Source: Flectonema sp. DT1601 (taxonomy: Eukaryota > Euglenozoa > Diplonemea > Diplonemida > Diplonemidae). From it: a stretch of 64,000 bases of DNA. This document shows, piece by piece, positions 42,801-53,156 of this stretch (position 1 is its first letter; each line of letters starts with the position of its first letter). Below the pieces are notes generated by a model, which was not told the origin of the DNA, did not search any database, and saw nothing but the letters and a program-made list of their open reading frames with translations. The stretch is from assembly GCA_964019425.1 (NCBI GenBank), contig OZ025804.1, positions 992,001-1,056,000 of the forward strand, read 5' to 3'. The position numbers and the translations under genes are program-made.

Positions 42801-42887
42801 GTATTCCGACGGTGATGAGGTTTCCCATTCTCCAGAGCCTGGACCGAAAACATTAATACTACATGCGACCAACAGAATAGAGATCAT
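39850..42887 (-). CDS. Beta-lactamase-like / GH5-like membrane fusion, two exons
   Basis: Exons 42308-42887 and 39850-42233 are joined across a 74-nt intron (GTATGT...CAACAACAG), giving 987 residues; the junction reads YPSG-VWVSGGAML. After a signal peptide, residues about 25-330 match the serine beta-lactamase/esterase fold, but SxxK reads A80-I-G-K and YxN reads Y152-D-S. A Cys-rich PAN-like stretch (about 395-450, LKLSSCLLRCDEEPQCMQ) and further Cys clusters follow. Residues about 600-910 resemble a GH5 barrel (SGANAYYLW), where the NEP acid/base site reads QHA and an E remains in FFVEDF. One transmembrane helix (about 935-957) precedes an acidic tail. Both enzyme domains appear inactive, so a surface binding role is likely. 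Confidence 0.75.
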
Positions 42888-44218
42888 TTCTTATTAGTTA
42901 TCAACATACTGATCTGGAAAGAGTGACCTGTAAAAAAACAAAAAAAATAATAATTTTTTTCATTTGGAAAAAAAAAAAAATTATAATTATTATTTATTCA
43001 GACACCAAACAGGTTGTTATTAATGAAAGCAAATTGATTTTAGTTTTTTTTTTTTTTTTTTTGGTTTTTTTTTTTTTGTGGTTTTGTTTTTTTCTACTCA
43101 CCCCCTACCCCATTATTATTTCTGGTTTTTTTTTTTTTTTTTTTTTCTTTTCGAGTTCATTATATTTTTGGTTTATTATTTCGCTAAAAGGCATGGCGTG
43201 ACGTGATATATCCCAGGAGGACCGAAAAGGGGAGTGGGGTCACAAAAAGGGTAACACTGGATAACTCAGGAAGCCTACAAGAGAAAAAGTGCTCTCAGGC
43301 CATGCTTTGCTTTTTTTTTCTGTCATTTTTTTTTTTTCCCCCTTAATTTTTTCTTGACATGGCGGTGTGTGGAGAGCTTTTTTTAGTTTTTTTTTTTATT
43401 TTGCGGAAGATTATTTTCTTAGGAAAAATTGGACACCTCGAGTTGCTCAACATTTCAAAGAAGAGGAAAAAAACGGTTTGGCGAAACGATTTAAATAAAA
43501 AAACAAAGAGGGGGGGGAAAAAAAAAAAAAGAAAAATCATATAGGGGAATACGGTGATTTTTTTATAAATGCTATGGCAGGTGAAACGCTGATGTTTTTT
43601 TTTTTTTTTTTCCCCTCTCAAAATTCTTGTCTGTATAGAAAATTATATAACGTTGTTGTTCTCGTCCAAGATGTTAAAAAGAAAAAAAATAAAAATAAAA
43701 AAACGAAAACGAAAAAAGATACAACACAAGGCAAGTTTTTTTATTCGTTTGACACACTGAATACCTCTTGTGGTTAGCCCCCTGCATGAAAACAACAAAA
43801 AAAAAATAATAAAACGGTAATACGCCCACAGCTAACGTGAATAATCCCTTATAGTACGAGAGACAGGGGCAGTATTGGGGGAAATGGAAGAACGAAAAAA
43901 AAAAAAAAAAAAGTAAAAATAAAAATAAAACAAAATAATATTCGCAATGCCTGGAGCAAAAAAACAAACAAGCCGTGCAGTTTAAAAGGGGAAAAAAAAT
44001 AAAACAAAACACTAATTTTTTTTTTTTTTTCAAAAGAATAGAATCAACAATTCAAGAGTCTTTAAAAAACTCACTTTGCCCTTCCGGCATCTGCCGTGCT
44101 GAGCACAACAGGTGGTTGGGACGTTCAAAAAATAATCGATATCTCCTTATGTAAGTTTTTGCACCATAAAGGTTGCAGGAAGAAGGAAGAAGGAAGAAAA
44201 AAGGGAATCCAACTTTCC

Positions 44219-44250
<32 letters not shown>

Positions 44251-44433
44251 CAATAAGATTGCGGAAACAACGTGACACTACCTTTTTTTTTTTTTTTTTT
44301 TTCCTTTTGTGTTTTTTTCTTTCATTTGTTTTTCTTTTCCAAGTTTGTTTTTTTTTCGTTCCTCTTCAGGATTGTGTTCTTGTTAACTGACGTTAATCTC
44401 TTCTAAGGACACAAAAGAATTCTACAAACAAGC
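42888..44433. other. Intergenic between DDX60-like and the fusion gene
   Basis: No gene is seen. It is dominated by T and A runs (for example 43045, 43120, 43600, 44230 and 44285). It holds the 3' flank of the helicase gene. Confidence 0.6.
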
Positions 44434-47400
44434 TTAACGCTTGCAACGACCGTGGAAGTGACGAACACGACCTTTTGTGTTTGGCTTTGCAAGAATTGGT
44501 CTGCGGGGTTTGGCAACTTCGGTAAAGAAAGTTTTCTTCTTTCGCTGAGCAATCTTTTCGGATCTTCCAATGTCCTTACCCAAAGGTTCAAGATCGGCAG
44601 CAATGTGAGACATTGTTTGAACGAATTTATCCCAAATATGACGAAAGAAGACGTGAGTCTTGTTGGCGTTCGACTTGTCTCCGTCTTTCGTAACGCAGTA
44701 CTCTCCTTCTTCATAACACTTTGGACACATCCACGTATCAATACCATCCTTATCACAGTCGTGGCATTTATATAATCCATTAACAGCAGTGAACTTTGAG
44801 TACTGTGGAGGACAGACAGTATTACAACAGGTAAAGATTTGATCTGGTTTACGACAAGCTGGAGCTAATTTCTCAACCAAGTCAGTAGTTTGCATAACAG
44901 CAGAGATAAACTTATTTAGAATAGCCCATGAAAGTGATTGAGAAAGTCCATTGAACTCTTCAAGGTACACTCGCTCAGTATTTCCATCACGAGTTTGAGA
45001 ACCCTCTTGTAAATAATCATAAACACAACTGTTAATACAAACCCATCTGTCTTGAGGATTCCTACGTTGTAAATCAATAAAGTCTACTAATGGAAGTGAG
45101 TCTTCTTCAATGTGAACAGCTGTTCTCAACGATTCGATTAAATCATCAACGCAGTGGAATTCATCTCTCAGACCACACAATGCGACGAATGGAGATCTAG
45201 CTTTGATGTCATTCGCTTGTTCACTTAACGACTTCAGAACTGATCCTTCGGTAGCTGTTTCAGTACTGATGGAGATTCTTGTGAATGGGAGAGTGATGTC
45301 TTTACCATGGATTGATTCTGCTTCTTCAGCCATCTTACGTGCGAGGTCGGAGAAGATCTCCAACGACGATTCACTGTACTGCGACATCGTCTTCCAAATG
45401 TCTCCTCCAAACAATTCGTTTAATGGAGTGAGAATAACTTCGTGGGGACATTCTTCGCTGTAGATTTCAGGATTCTTCAGCACAGCTCTGTGTACTTCTT
45501 GACGCCATCCCATCGTGTTCTTTGAGAATAACATCGCAAGAAATTTAGTCATCTGTCCAACGATCGATGCGTTTTCCTTACGAGTGTATGACCCGCATAC
45601 TTTTTGGAATACTCCTCTCTTCAACAGAGCTGCTAACAACATATTAGATGGGTTCATGTGCACCTCATTAAGAGAGTACAAAGTACGAGATACCAGACCT
45701 GGTAAGAAGTTTCCTGTACCATTTGAATGAATAAGTCCTTCACGTTGTAAGTAATCAGTCATGTATCGCCATTGGAGACGAAGTTGTTTTCCGTAAAGTT
45801 CTGATCCGACACCCTGTTCTGATGACATGCCCTGAGCAATAGACTTTCCAAGTGTGAATAAAGGATTTAGAATACATTCTGACATGTGTCTTACAATATC
45901 TTGATCAACTTCAATTCTATCGCGACCCTTTGATGGTCCAGTGTGAGAGTGAAGTAGTGACATTCTCAATACGGTTGTGGTATCAATGCTGACGTGACCC
46001 TTTAAGCTGTTTAGACCTGAAGTCATCAATCTCACAATCTTCGGTTCTGGGATTCCATAAAACACAACGTGACCAACGAAATCTTGACCACGACGACCAG
46101 CACGTCCAGACATTTGTCTGAACTGCATAGTTGATAAACGAACATCATCACCAGCAAGTACAACAGTTCTACATGGAGAGTGAATACCAAGAGCGAGACC
46201 ATCAGTGGCAACGACGACCTTCAAGTGACGAAGACGGAACAGCTTCTCAACATACGAACGGTACTTCGCTGGAAGACCAGCGTGATGGACACCAATACCT
46301 CTTGAAATGGCTTTAATAAGAAAGTGAGTCTTGTCGTATCCAACTTCCTTAATCAATTTCTCAAAGTCTTCGTTCGACAATGCGTCTCCTCTGTCTCCGT
46401 GTACGAATGCGTAGTTTGGAAGGATGTCTGGGATCGAGAAATCAGCCAATTCTGGTTCCATTTCCGCCTTCTCTCCTTCACCACCACCACCTTCTTCTTT
46501 GTCACCCTTTTTGTTTGATAGTGAAGCTTTGAAATTTTTCAAATCCTTCTTCTGCTGGTTCATTAACTCCTGTCTTCTCTTAACAAATGAAAGCCACTCA
46601 GGAGTGTTCTTGTACAGCTCCTCAGATGTTTCTAAGTCGGTGACAATCCTCTTTGTCAGATCTTCACACATCGCCTGATCGAAGTTAAAGATCAACGCTG
46701 GAAGCATTTTCTGTGAATTCAAACACATCAACATGTCGGTAAAGTTCTCTTCAATAAACTCTTTTGTGTCTAAAGGAGTGTTCTGCTCAGTCGCAATATT
46801 CTCAGCTGTGTCACAAATATTATGAAGAGTACCTCCCATTGAGTTTACAACACTGTCAAGCATCATGCGTGCTAATGTATCCTTTTCACCCTTATCAATC
46901 CATGATGTTAATTCTTTTTTGAGAGCTGCTTCATATCCTCTACAACGAGCTTGAGTGATTGCGATGTCCTCTTCGAAGAACGTTTCTGGGCATAGATCTC
47001 CTCCGTCTTGCATGGCCTCCATGATCTCACAATCAATTTCATGACCCATCGCAAGACAAGAAACATCTCCCTTGAGAGTGTACAACACTTCAAGTTCATC
47101 CTCGTCGTTGAGTCGTCCGAATAGCATTCCTTCGTTTGACATTTTGAAAATGAAGTTTGCCTTCTTGAAATCAGCAAAGTCCTCATCGTCGATTTTATCA
47201 GCTGACGGGATGAGTTTTTGTGCTTCCCTATGTTCGTCACCTTTGAGAAGCTCACCAGTTAACCCCTTGAAAACACCTCTGCGACCTGTTAAGCAATCAC
47301 CCTCTACCTTAATACGAGAACCTTCATCATCAGACCAAGGTCCTTCAATCTTACAAGTTACAATCTCATAGGCTTCTTGCATGATATCGTACAGCTCAAG

Positions 47401-50400
47401 GCACTCCTTTGGAACAAGAGCCAAGTCGCGAGGGAACTCTCCGGCCTTTTCCAACATGGGTCTGGTGACAGTTGAGAAAGGATGGACTGGTTTCATGTTT
47501 GTGACAGCAAAAGGTGCATTGTTGATCTTCACAATTGTGTTGGAACGCTCCTCAACAGTTCTTGGGACGTATAAGAATTTCTGAAGATCGTTCCAACGTT
47601 GTTCCCAAAACACTCCACGGACTACGTAAGATCTTTCTGAAACTTCGTTACTGGATCGAGATTTACTTTCCTGTCGCTTTACAATCGATTGAGTGCTCTC
47701 AAGCCAGTTTTGGAAGTCTTTCGCGTTTCCGACAGTAGCAGAAAGCGCTAAGAAAGGTGATCTTGTCACTAAGAGTAAACGCTCCCACATGTGACCCTCA
47801 GCTGAGGTGTCAACACAATGGACTTCATCGAAGATGACGTATTTAACTCTCTTTGCCCATTGTTGGTAACGTGGAGCAAGCATAACGTGTTCAAACACTG
47901 AAGGAATAGTTACCAAAACCTGAGTAGCGAACGGACCACCTGCAGGTGGAAGCGGTTGTACATAAGAACCTCCTCCAAGAATTCCGAATACGGACCATCC
48001 ATTAGCAGTGTACTTCTTGTTACCGAAGATAGCATAAACATCTTGAGCAGCCTGGTTACACAAAGCTCTCGTTGGAGCCACGTAAACGACAACGTTTTCA
48101 TTAGAAGTGAGCATGACTTCCTTAATGCAGTAATAACTGATAAAGGTTTTACCTGCAGAGGTTGGAGCACAACAGAGGATTGATTCTCTGCTGTCTACAG
48201 CGTCAAGCATATCCTTCTGCCAAGGGTCGGGATTGAACTTCACACGAGGATCAGGTTTACCAACATTTCTATCAAACAGATGTCCCATTTGAACCATCTG
48301 AAATCTGACATGAGAACGGTCGTTTGGGTTTGCGGAATCTTTTTGAATAACTCTCGCGTGTTTGAGATTACTAGAAGCCTGAGGGAGTTTATGCTTACCA
48401 TCCTTTTGGTATTCCACTCCGTCAATTTCAGCACAGACTTTGTCAACTCTACGACAGTTCTCTCTAAGTCCCATTGTAATTAATATTCTTCTGATCAGTT
48501 GCATTTCATCATCTCCAAAGAGTGGCTTGTAGACGACCTCTGGTGTTGCTTCTGCTGACTTCTTTACTGCCTTGGCTTTACCCTTTGGGTCTCCCTTCTT
48601 CTTCTCTTTTTCAAGTCGATCATCTTCAGTTTTTTTGTATGCAGCGACTTCTTGGTTTAGTAGATTTCCGTGTTTGAGGTATTCTTTAATCATCTCGTGA
48701 AGAGATCTGAATAGGGCTACGGCTGTGCTGTATCGGTGCTGCTTTTGCTCTCTCGTTTCGTTATTCTTTGAAACAGTTAACCAAAGTCTCTCAAGTAGCT
48801 TTATGCGTTCAATTCTCGCCTTTACAAGAAGATTTCTGTCCTTCACCTTCTTCGACATTACGAACCTCTCAATGTCTGCTGCTGTTGATTCCAACCTGTC
48901 AGCGTTCATGTCTTTCTTAATTTCAAGTCTGGCGTAAAAGTTTCCCCAGGCACGTTCTTGTGCTTCCTTGTCTTTCATTTCAAGTTGGAGTTTGTTCTTC
49001 TCGGCGATTTCAGCAGCCTTTGATCCTTGTTTTGGTGCCTTTTGTTTCTTGTCTTGCTTGTCTTCACCTTTAGTGATTACACGAGATTCCGAATGAGGTA
49101 AGAATCCACCTTGCATAGACTCCGCACCTGTTTGGATTGCGAGTAAGAACTTTGCACGAGAACGTTCCATTCTTCTCTCAAGCTTCGCTTTCTTCTTAAG
49201 AGAGACGTTTTGAGTGTCGTAGGTTCCAGCCATGGCTTGGAGAGCCATTTTAAATAAGTCATCACCCTTTAAGGTTTCTTCTAAGTCATTGGCGATCCAG
49301 TTCTGACGAGACAACCATCCCTGCCATGCTTGCTTGCTCGATATGTCGAGAACTTTTGTTTCTGGAAGCTCACTCAGTGAAAGCTTATCAGTTAGTTGTT
49401 TAACAAGTAAATCGTTGGTTGGGAGAAGTCCGAAGTCGAATCCCTTGTCGTGGATGGCGTCTGGGATCATGTAATCGTCAACCTTCTGTAAGACAACATC
49501 AGTTGCGTCATCACCTGAAATGACGTCCTTTACTAAAGACTTGTAGTGGTCGATAATCACTGCTGGTCCTTCCATCTTTCCTTTGTTTGACAACAACACA
49601 GCAAGCAACTTTCTCAAAAGTCTGAAATCCCACATATCACAGTAGTCGGCAGCATCAGCATCACCGCCTTCCAAAGAATAAATTTTAGCGATTTCAGTAG
49701 TGACCTCGTTGAAGAAATCCTCTAAGTGAATAAAGTAAGGTGACCGGTCTTTAAGACCATCAGTCTCGTTATCTTCAATGCGTTGAGATCTGCTTGTGAG
49801 AGGAATGTTTTTTAATAATACAATGTGAAGAAGGTACGCCTTGATCAAATCATTTTTAACTCCGTCATAGCTACTGCTACTCGCCATCACCTTTTTACAA
49901 GTCTCACGTGCAAGAGATGATCTCCAACCCTGAGGATCTTGTGGAAGAGGTGTCGTGCAGATCGGAAAGTCGTTTTCTGTTTTCCTAAATTGAGAGCTTC
50001 CTCCTTCAGAGAAAAGAGATTTGATTTCATCTACGATAGCTCCCATCTTAATTTCCTTTCCCATTGGTAAGAATCTGTTTGATGTCGCACGTACAGCAAA
50101 ACCGTGAATGTAGCAATCCTTTTTAACGAGACGAGTGGTGTACACGCAGTGAAATCTTTTCACCACACAGTCAACCATGAATGAACGAAGTAAGAATTGA
50201 GCGTCTTCAATAGCTCTGCCGTCTCTCTTACCAACAGTCAAGACGTGTTCCAGTTGTTCTCCATCGTGACAGAGAATGAAAGGAGGGATTTGAACCTTGA
50301 GGTAATCAGACCAAGGCTGACTCCACCAATTCTCAAAGATCGTAACCTTCTTTGGTAGTAAAGTAGACAAATGCTTGACTATACAATCACGAGTGATTAA

Positions 50401-50730
50401 CTTTGCTGGGTCCATTGACCATAGAGTTCTATTGCAGTTAAAGAAGACGATGTCAAATAAACCATCTCTCATCACAAAGTTACTGAGGAACTTCTCAACT
50501 ACGTATGTCACGTGGAGAGGTTGACCTGTTCCAACGCTCCAATCGACATTCCAGTTTGAGAAACCTTCAATAATTAATGACTCACCGTCGATAACAAATC
50601 CTTCCTCAGCTGACATGTCGTGAAACAGATCGAGTCTGTCTGGAGCCCATCTCCCATATGCATCTGAAACAAACTCCCTGGGAGTTAGGACATCAGGATC
50701 GAGAAATCTTGCATCTTCAACGGCTGCCAT
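44434..50730 (-). CDS. DDX60-type Ski2-like DExH RNA helicase
   Basis: This encodes 2098 residues with no intron. Helicase motifs are APTSAGKT (about residue 855), DEVH (about 966), SAT (about 999), HHAGLPAKYR, DGLALGIHSP (about 1510) and QMSGRAGRRGQ (about 1543), all typical of the Ski2/DDX60 group. The N-terminal 800 residues match the DDX60 extension, with a charged linker near 570-620. The C-terminal 130 residues contain a Cys-rich zinc module (CHDCDKDGIDTWMCPKCYEE) and a basic end (GRVRHFHGRCKR) not typical of human DDX60 (1712 residues). Vertebrate DDX60 acts in antiviral RNA sensing. In protists a role in RNA surveillance is a reasonable guess only. A TTCTTTTCTTCCAACAG acceptor lies 21 nt before the ATG. 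Confidence 0.88.
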   Translation of the reverse strand: MAAVEDARFLDPDVLTPREFVSDAYGRWAPDRLDLFHDMSAEEGFVIDGESLIIEGFSNWNVDWSVGTGQPLHVTYVVEKFLSNFVMRDGLFDIVFFNCNRTLWSMDPAKLITRDCIVKHLSTLLPKKVTIFENWWSQPWSDYLKVQIPPFILCHDGEQLEHVLTVGKRDGRAIEDAQFLLRSFMVDCVVKRFHCVYTTRLVKKDCYIHGFAVRATSNRFLPMGKEIKMGAIVDEIKSLFSEGGSSQFRKTENDFPICTTPLPQDPQGWRSSLARETCKKVMASSSSYDGVKNDLIKAYLLHIVLLKNIPLTSRSQRIEDNETDGLKDRSPYFIHLEDFFNEVTTEIAKIYSLEGGDADAADYCDMWDFRLLRKLLAVLLSNKGKMEGPAVIIDHYKSLVKDVISGDDATDVVLQKVDDYMIPDAIHDKGFDFGLLPTNDLLVKQLTDKLSLSELPETKVLDISSKQAWQGWLSRQNWIANDLEETLKGDDLFKMALQAMAGTYDTQNVSLKKKAKLERRMERSRAKFLLAIQTGAESMQGGFLPHSESRVITKGEDKQDKKQKAPKQGSKAAEIAEKNKLQLEMKDKEAQERAWGNFYARLEIKKDMNADRLESTAADIERFVMSKKVKDRNLLVKARIERIKLLERLWLTVSKNNETREQKQHRYSTAVALFRSLHEMIKEYLKHGNLLNQEVAAYKKTEDDRLEKEKKKGDPKGKAKAVKKSAEATPEVVYKPLFGDDEMQLIRRILITMGLRENCRRVDKVCAEIDGVEYQKDGKHKLPQASSNLKHARVIQKDSANPNDRSHVRFQMVQMGHLFDRNVGKPDPRVKFNPDPWQKDMLDAVDSRESILCCAPTSAGKTFISYYCIKEVMLTSNENVVVYVAPTRALCNQAAQDVYAIFGNKKYTANGWSVFGILGGGSYVQPLPPAGGPFATQVLVTIPSVFEHVMLAPRYQQWAKRVKYVIFDEVHCVDTSAEGHMWERLLLVTRSPFLALSATVGNAKDFQNWLESTQSIVKRQESKSRSSNEVSERSYVVRGVFWEQRWNDLQKFLYVPRTVEERSNTIVKINNAPFAVTNMKPVHPFSTVTRPMLEKAGEFPRDLALVPKECLELYDIMQEAYEIVTCKIEGPWSDDEGSRIKVEGDCLTGRRGVFKGLTGELLKGDEHREAQKLIPSADKIDDEDFADFKKANFIFKMSNEGMLFGRLNDEDELEVLYTLKGDVSCLAMGHEIDCEIMEAMQDGGDLCPETFFEEDIAITQARCRGYEAALKKELTSWIDKGEKDTLARMMLDSVVNSMGGTLHNICDTAENIATEQNTPLDTKEFIEENFTDMLMCLNSQKMLPALIFNFDQAMCEDLTKRIVTDLETSEELYKNTPEWLSFVKRRQELMNQQKKDLKNFKASLSNKKGDKEEGGGGEGEKAEMEPELADFSIPDILPNYAFVHGDRGDALSNEDFEKLIKEVGYDKTHFLIKAISRGIGVHHAGLPAKYRSYVEKLFRLRHLKVVVATDGLALGIHSPCRTVVLAGDDVRLSTMQFRQMSGRAGRRGQDFVGHVVFYGIPEPKIVRLMTSGLNSLKGHVSIDTTTVLRMSLLHSHTGPSKGRDRIEVDQDIVRHMSECILNPLFTLGKSIAQGMSSEQGVGSELYGKQLRLQWRYMTDYLQREGLIHSNGTGNFLPGLVSRTLYSLNEVHMNPSNMLLAALLKRGVFQKVCGSYTRKENASIVGQMTKFLAMLFSKNTMGWRQEVHRAVLKNPEIYSEECPHEVILTPLNELFGGDIWKTMSQYSESSLEIFSDLARKMAEEAESIHGKDITLPFTRISISTETATEGSVLKSLSEQANDIKARSPFVALCGLRDEFHCVDDLIESLRTAVHIEEDSLPLVDFIDLQRRNPQDRWVCINSCVYDYLQEGSQTRDGNTERVYLEEFNGLSQSLSWAILNKFISAVMQTTDLVEKLAPACRKPDQIFTCCNTVCPPQYSKFTAVNGLYKCHDCDKDGIDTWMCPKCYEEGEYCVTKDGDKSNANKTHVFFRHIWDKFVQTMSHIAADLEPLGKDIGRSEKIAQRKKKTFFTEVAKPRRPILAKPNTKGRVRHFHGRCKR

Positions 50731-50765
50731 AAATGATTAGTTTGATACGTTCTGTTGGAAGAAAA
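50731..50765 (-). promoter_or_regulatory. Putative trans-splice acceptor of the helicase gene
   Basis: A pyrimidine tract ending CCAACAG stands 21 nt upstream of the start. About 100 bp further upstream, GACAGCTGTTGAAGATGC (near 50812-50835) echoes the first codons of the gene (GCAGCCGTTGAAGATGC). Confidence 0.45.
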
Positions 50766-50981
50766 GAATAGTGAAAGTCTGTCAGAACTCAACTCTGTTT
50801 CAGAATAGGTTAACCCGCATCTTCAACAGCTGTCACAAAAATAAGGGGGAGAATATACGACGCTTAACCAATCACCACATTCCTTTATAGCACATCCCTC
50901 GTGTACCAGACACGGGTAAAAATAATTTTTTAATATAAAAAAACAATACAAAATACAAGAAGTTGTTAATTTAATAACATC

Positions 50982-51470
50982 TTAAGTCGGTCTAAACGAC
51001 AGAGTGTGTGAAGACCTTCCCGTGTCAGCTAAGTAAGCAGCGTATGTTCGTCTACGGTTATCAGGAAGAGGAGATCTGCTGTCGTAGTACATTTTAGTTC
51101 GTCGTAGTGAAGTCCACTGTGATGGGATAGCAGCTCTCATATCTGAAGAAGAAACAGGATTATGATTAGATCTGAGAATTGATTCACTGGTTGCGGTATT
51201 AGTAATATCAGCATTCATCTGTGCTTCTGACACGTCAATAGATCTCGACTTCTCACCATACGAGACGCTATCAGTGTATCCGGCAAAGTCATCCACGATA
51301 TGCGTCGCAGCGGAAAGAATCTCTTGATCACCTGCTGACCATTCCCATGCTATTCTTCTATTCCGATGAGCGTCTCCTGTCCATCTGTCTGAAGTTACGA
51401 CGTATGTGCCGTCGACATTCCATCGGTCACCATCGTTAGTCCGACCTGCCCATCTCCATGTGTCGGACAT
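50982..51470 (-). CDS. Hypothetical protein
   Basis: This encodes 162 residues that I do not recognise. It starts MSDTWRWAGRTNDGDRWNVD, is polar and rich in Trp, Arg and Asp near the N-terminus, and ends with a basic RSPLPDNRRRTYAAYLADTG segment. There is no signal peptide or membrane span. A CTTCCCTTCCACTACATTAATAACAG acceptor-like tract lies about 12 nt upstream. Size and composition would suit a small axonemal protein, but nothing specific supports that. Confidence 0.65.
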   Translation of the reverse strand: MSDTWRWAGRTNDGDRWNVDGTYVVTSDRWTGDAHRNRRIAWEWSAGDQEILSAATHIVDDFAGYTDSVSYGEKSRSIDVSEAQMNADITNTATSESILRSNHNPVSSSDMRAAIPSQWTSLRRTKMYYDSRSPLPDNRRRTYAAYLADTGRSSHTLSFRPT

Positions 51471-52099
51471 GTTTTATTTATTCTGTTATTAATGTAGTGG
51501 AAGGGAAGGTATTATTCAAATCAAAAAAAGAAAAAATTATAAAAAACAGTTCCTTATCATAAATGGACCAGATTTCTTTTTTTTTTTTTTTTTTGTATTC
51601 TGACTCACTTCCTATTTGTCTTCCATATTAGTTTTATATGATATGTTCATTGTAACAAATACCGACTGAGCATATTAACTCAAACAAAACAACGGCGAAC
51701 AACAGCGAGGACTTTTTTTTTTTTTTTTTTTTTTTTTCTTTCCCAACAGGCAGACAGACATACAGACAGACAGAAAAGAGCAATGGGCGAAGAAAGAAGG
51801 AAAAAGACAACAAAGATTTTGGGAGGGGGGAATTATAAAAAAAAAAAAAAAAGCTAAACTCAGGACATCGTCTCTTCACGTTCTTTGAAGAATTGAAAAC
51901 ACTCTTTTTTTTTTTTTGTATTATTCCGTGATAGCAATAAACCAAAAGGAACGAAGGTGGAAGACCATTCGTTGAATCACAAGCATGAAAAAAAAAAAAA
52001 AAAAAAGAAGAAGAAGAAGAAGAAAAAAAAACCGACTACAGCGAAAGGCTTTAAAAAATACCTTTATTACTATGTACGCTAACGTTGTCAATGCTACCC

Positions 52100-52262
52100 G
52101 GAGGGAAGACTGTTTGATTAGTTTCATACGAATATAAATCTCTTGTATTGTATCAGAACTCAATAATAAAATTAAAAAATTCATGACACAAGTGACTTAA
52201 AATGTTAATACAGGCTAACACTCTGCAATTGACGTACTTGCTCTACATTATAATCAATTACG
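52100..52262 (-). repeat. Dispersed intergenic repeat, family A copy
   Basis: On the minus strand it reads GTTCTGATACAATACAAGAG, then TATATTCGTATGAAACTAAT and CAAACAGTCTTCC. Related copies lie at 10550-10628, 16085-16240, 33362-33500, 37505-37680 and 55280-55435, all in the orientation of transcription. Confidence 0.5.
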
Positions 52263-52781
52263 ACTCGGGGGGGAGGAAAAAAAACTACGCATGGAAAAAA
52301 AAAATATGAATTCAGGAGAGGATACCAAACACAATCAGACTCTATACCGAGCAATATAATCAGCATTGAGTCAACACAAAAAAAAAAAAAAAAAAGTACC
52401 ATCTACAAAAAAGAAAACCATGACTAAACAGAATGTCATTTGCATCAAAGTTAACTAATTTTATTTAAATATTTCATAATGATACAGTAAAGGGAATAAG
52501 AGGGAACACGAGGAGTCTTTTTTTTTTTTTTTTTTTTTTTTGTCGAACCCCAAAATGCATGTTAAACAAAAAGTGCATGCCTTTTTGCTCTATTCACTGA
52601 AACGAAAAAAAAAAAAAAAAACGAAATCCAGTCAACGAGAGACCAGGAAATTGAAATTGCACCCAATAAGAACTATTGGTGTAGCATTACGCAAAAAAGA
52701 AAAAGGCATGACAGAACAGGAGATCCTGTCTAGTGATAAAAAAAAAATCAAAAATAAAGACATTAAATCATAATGACGGAT

Positions 52782-52936
52782 TTTTTTCTTTCTTTTTTTT
52801 TTGTACCGACTGACGTAGTCGGAGAAGAAACTATTCAGATTGAAAGCCGTTTATTTCTTATGCTCATAATTTATTTTCCCCCGTGTGACAGGATTCTGTC
52901 TGCGTTCAACGAAATACAAGGCTAATCTGAATAGTT
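52782..52936 (-). mobile_element. A-tailed short interspersed element, copy 3 (reverse)
   Basis: This is the reverse complement of the element at 28055: AACTATTCAGATTAGCCTTG at the head and GTAGTCGGAGAAGAAACTAT on the plus strand at the tail end, preceded by a T-rich (A-tail) stretch. It shows that the family inserts on both strands. Confidence 0.6.
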
Positions 52937-53156
52937 TTTTTTTTTTTTTTGTTTCTTCAAGAAAGATGAAGAAAAGACATATATTTGGGTGAAAAAAAAA
53001 AAAAAAAACAACTTAAATGCACAAACAAAAGAAAACATTCAATAAGTGTTTCTGCTTTCAGCAAGAAAAAAGAAGAAGACGCTTCCTGACTCTTATTTTT
53101 TATTTATATTTTTTTTTCCCTTCGATTCTACACAAAACCAAGTGTTTTTTTTTTTT

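Larger units (their letters stand above)
51471..53156. other. Intergenic with repeats
   Basis: No gene is supported. It holds homopolymer runs, an AGA microsatellite (about 52007-52025), a family A copy (52100-52262) and an A-tailed element in reverse orientation (52782-52936). Confidence 0.55.
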
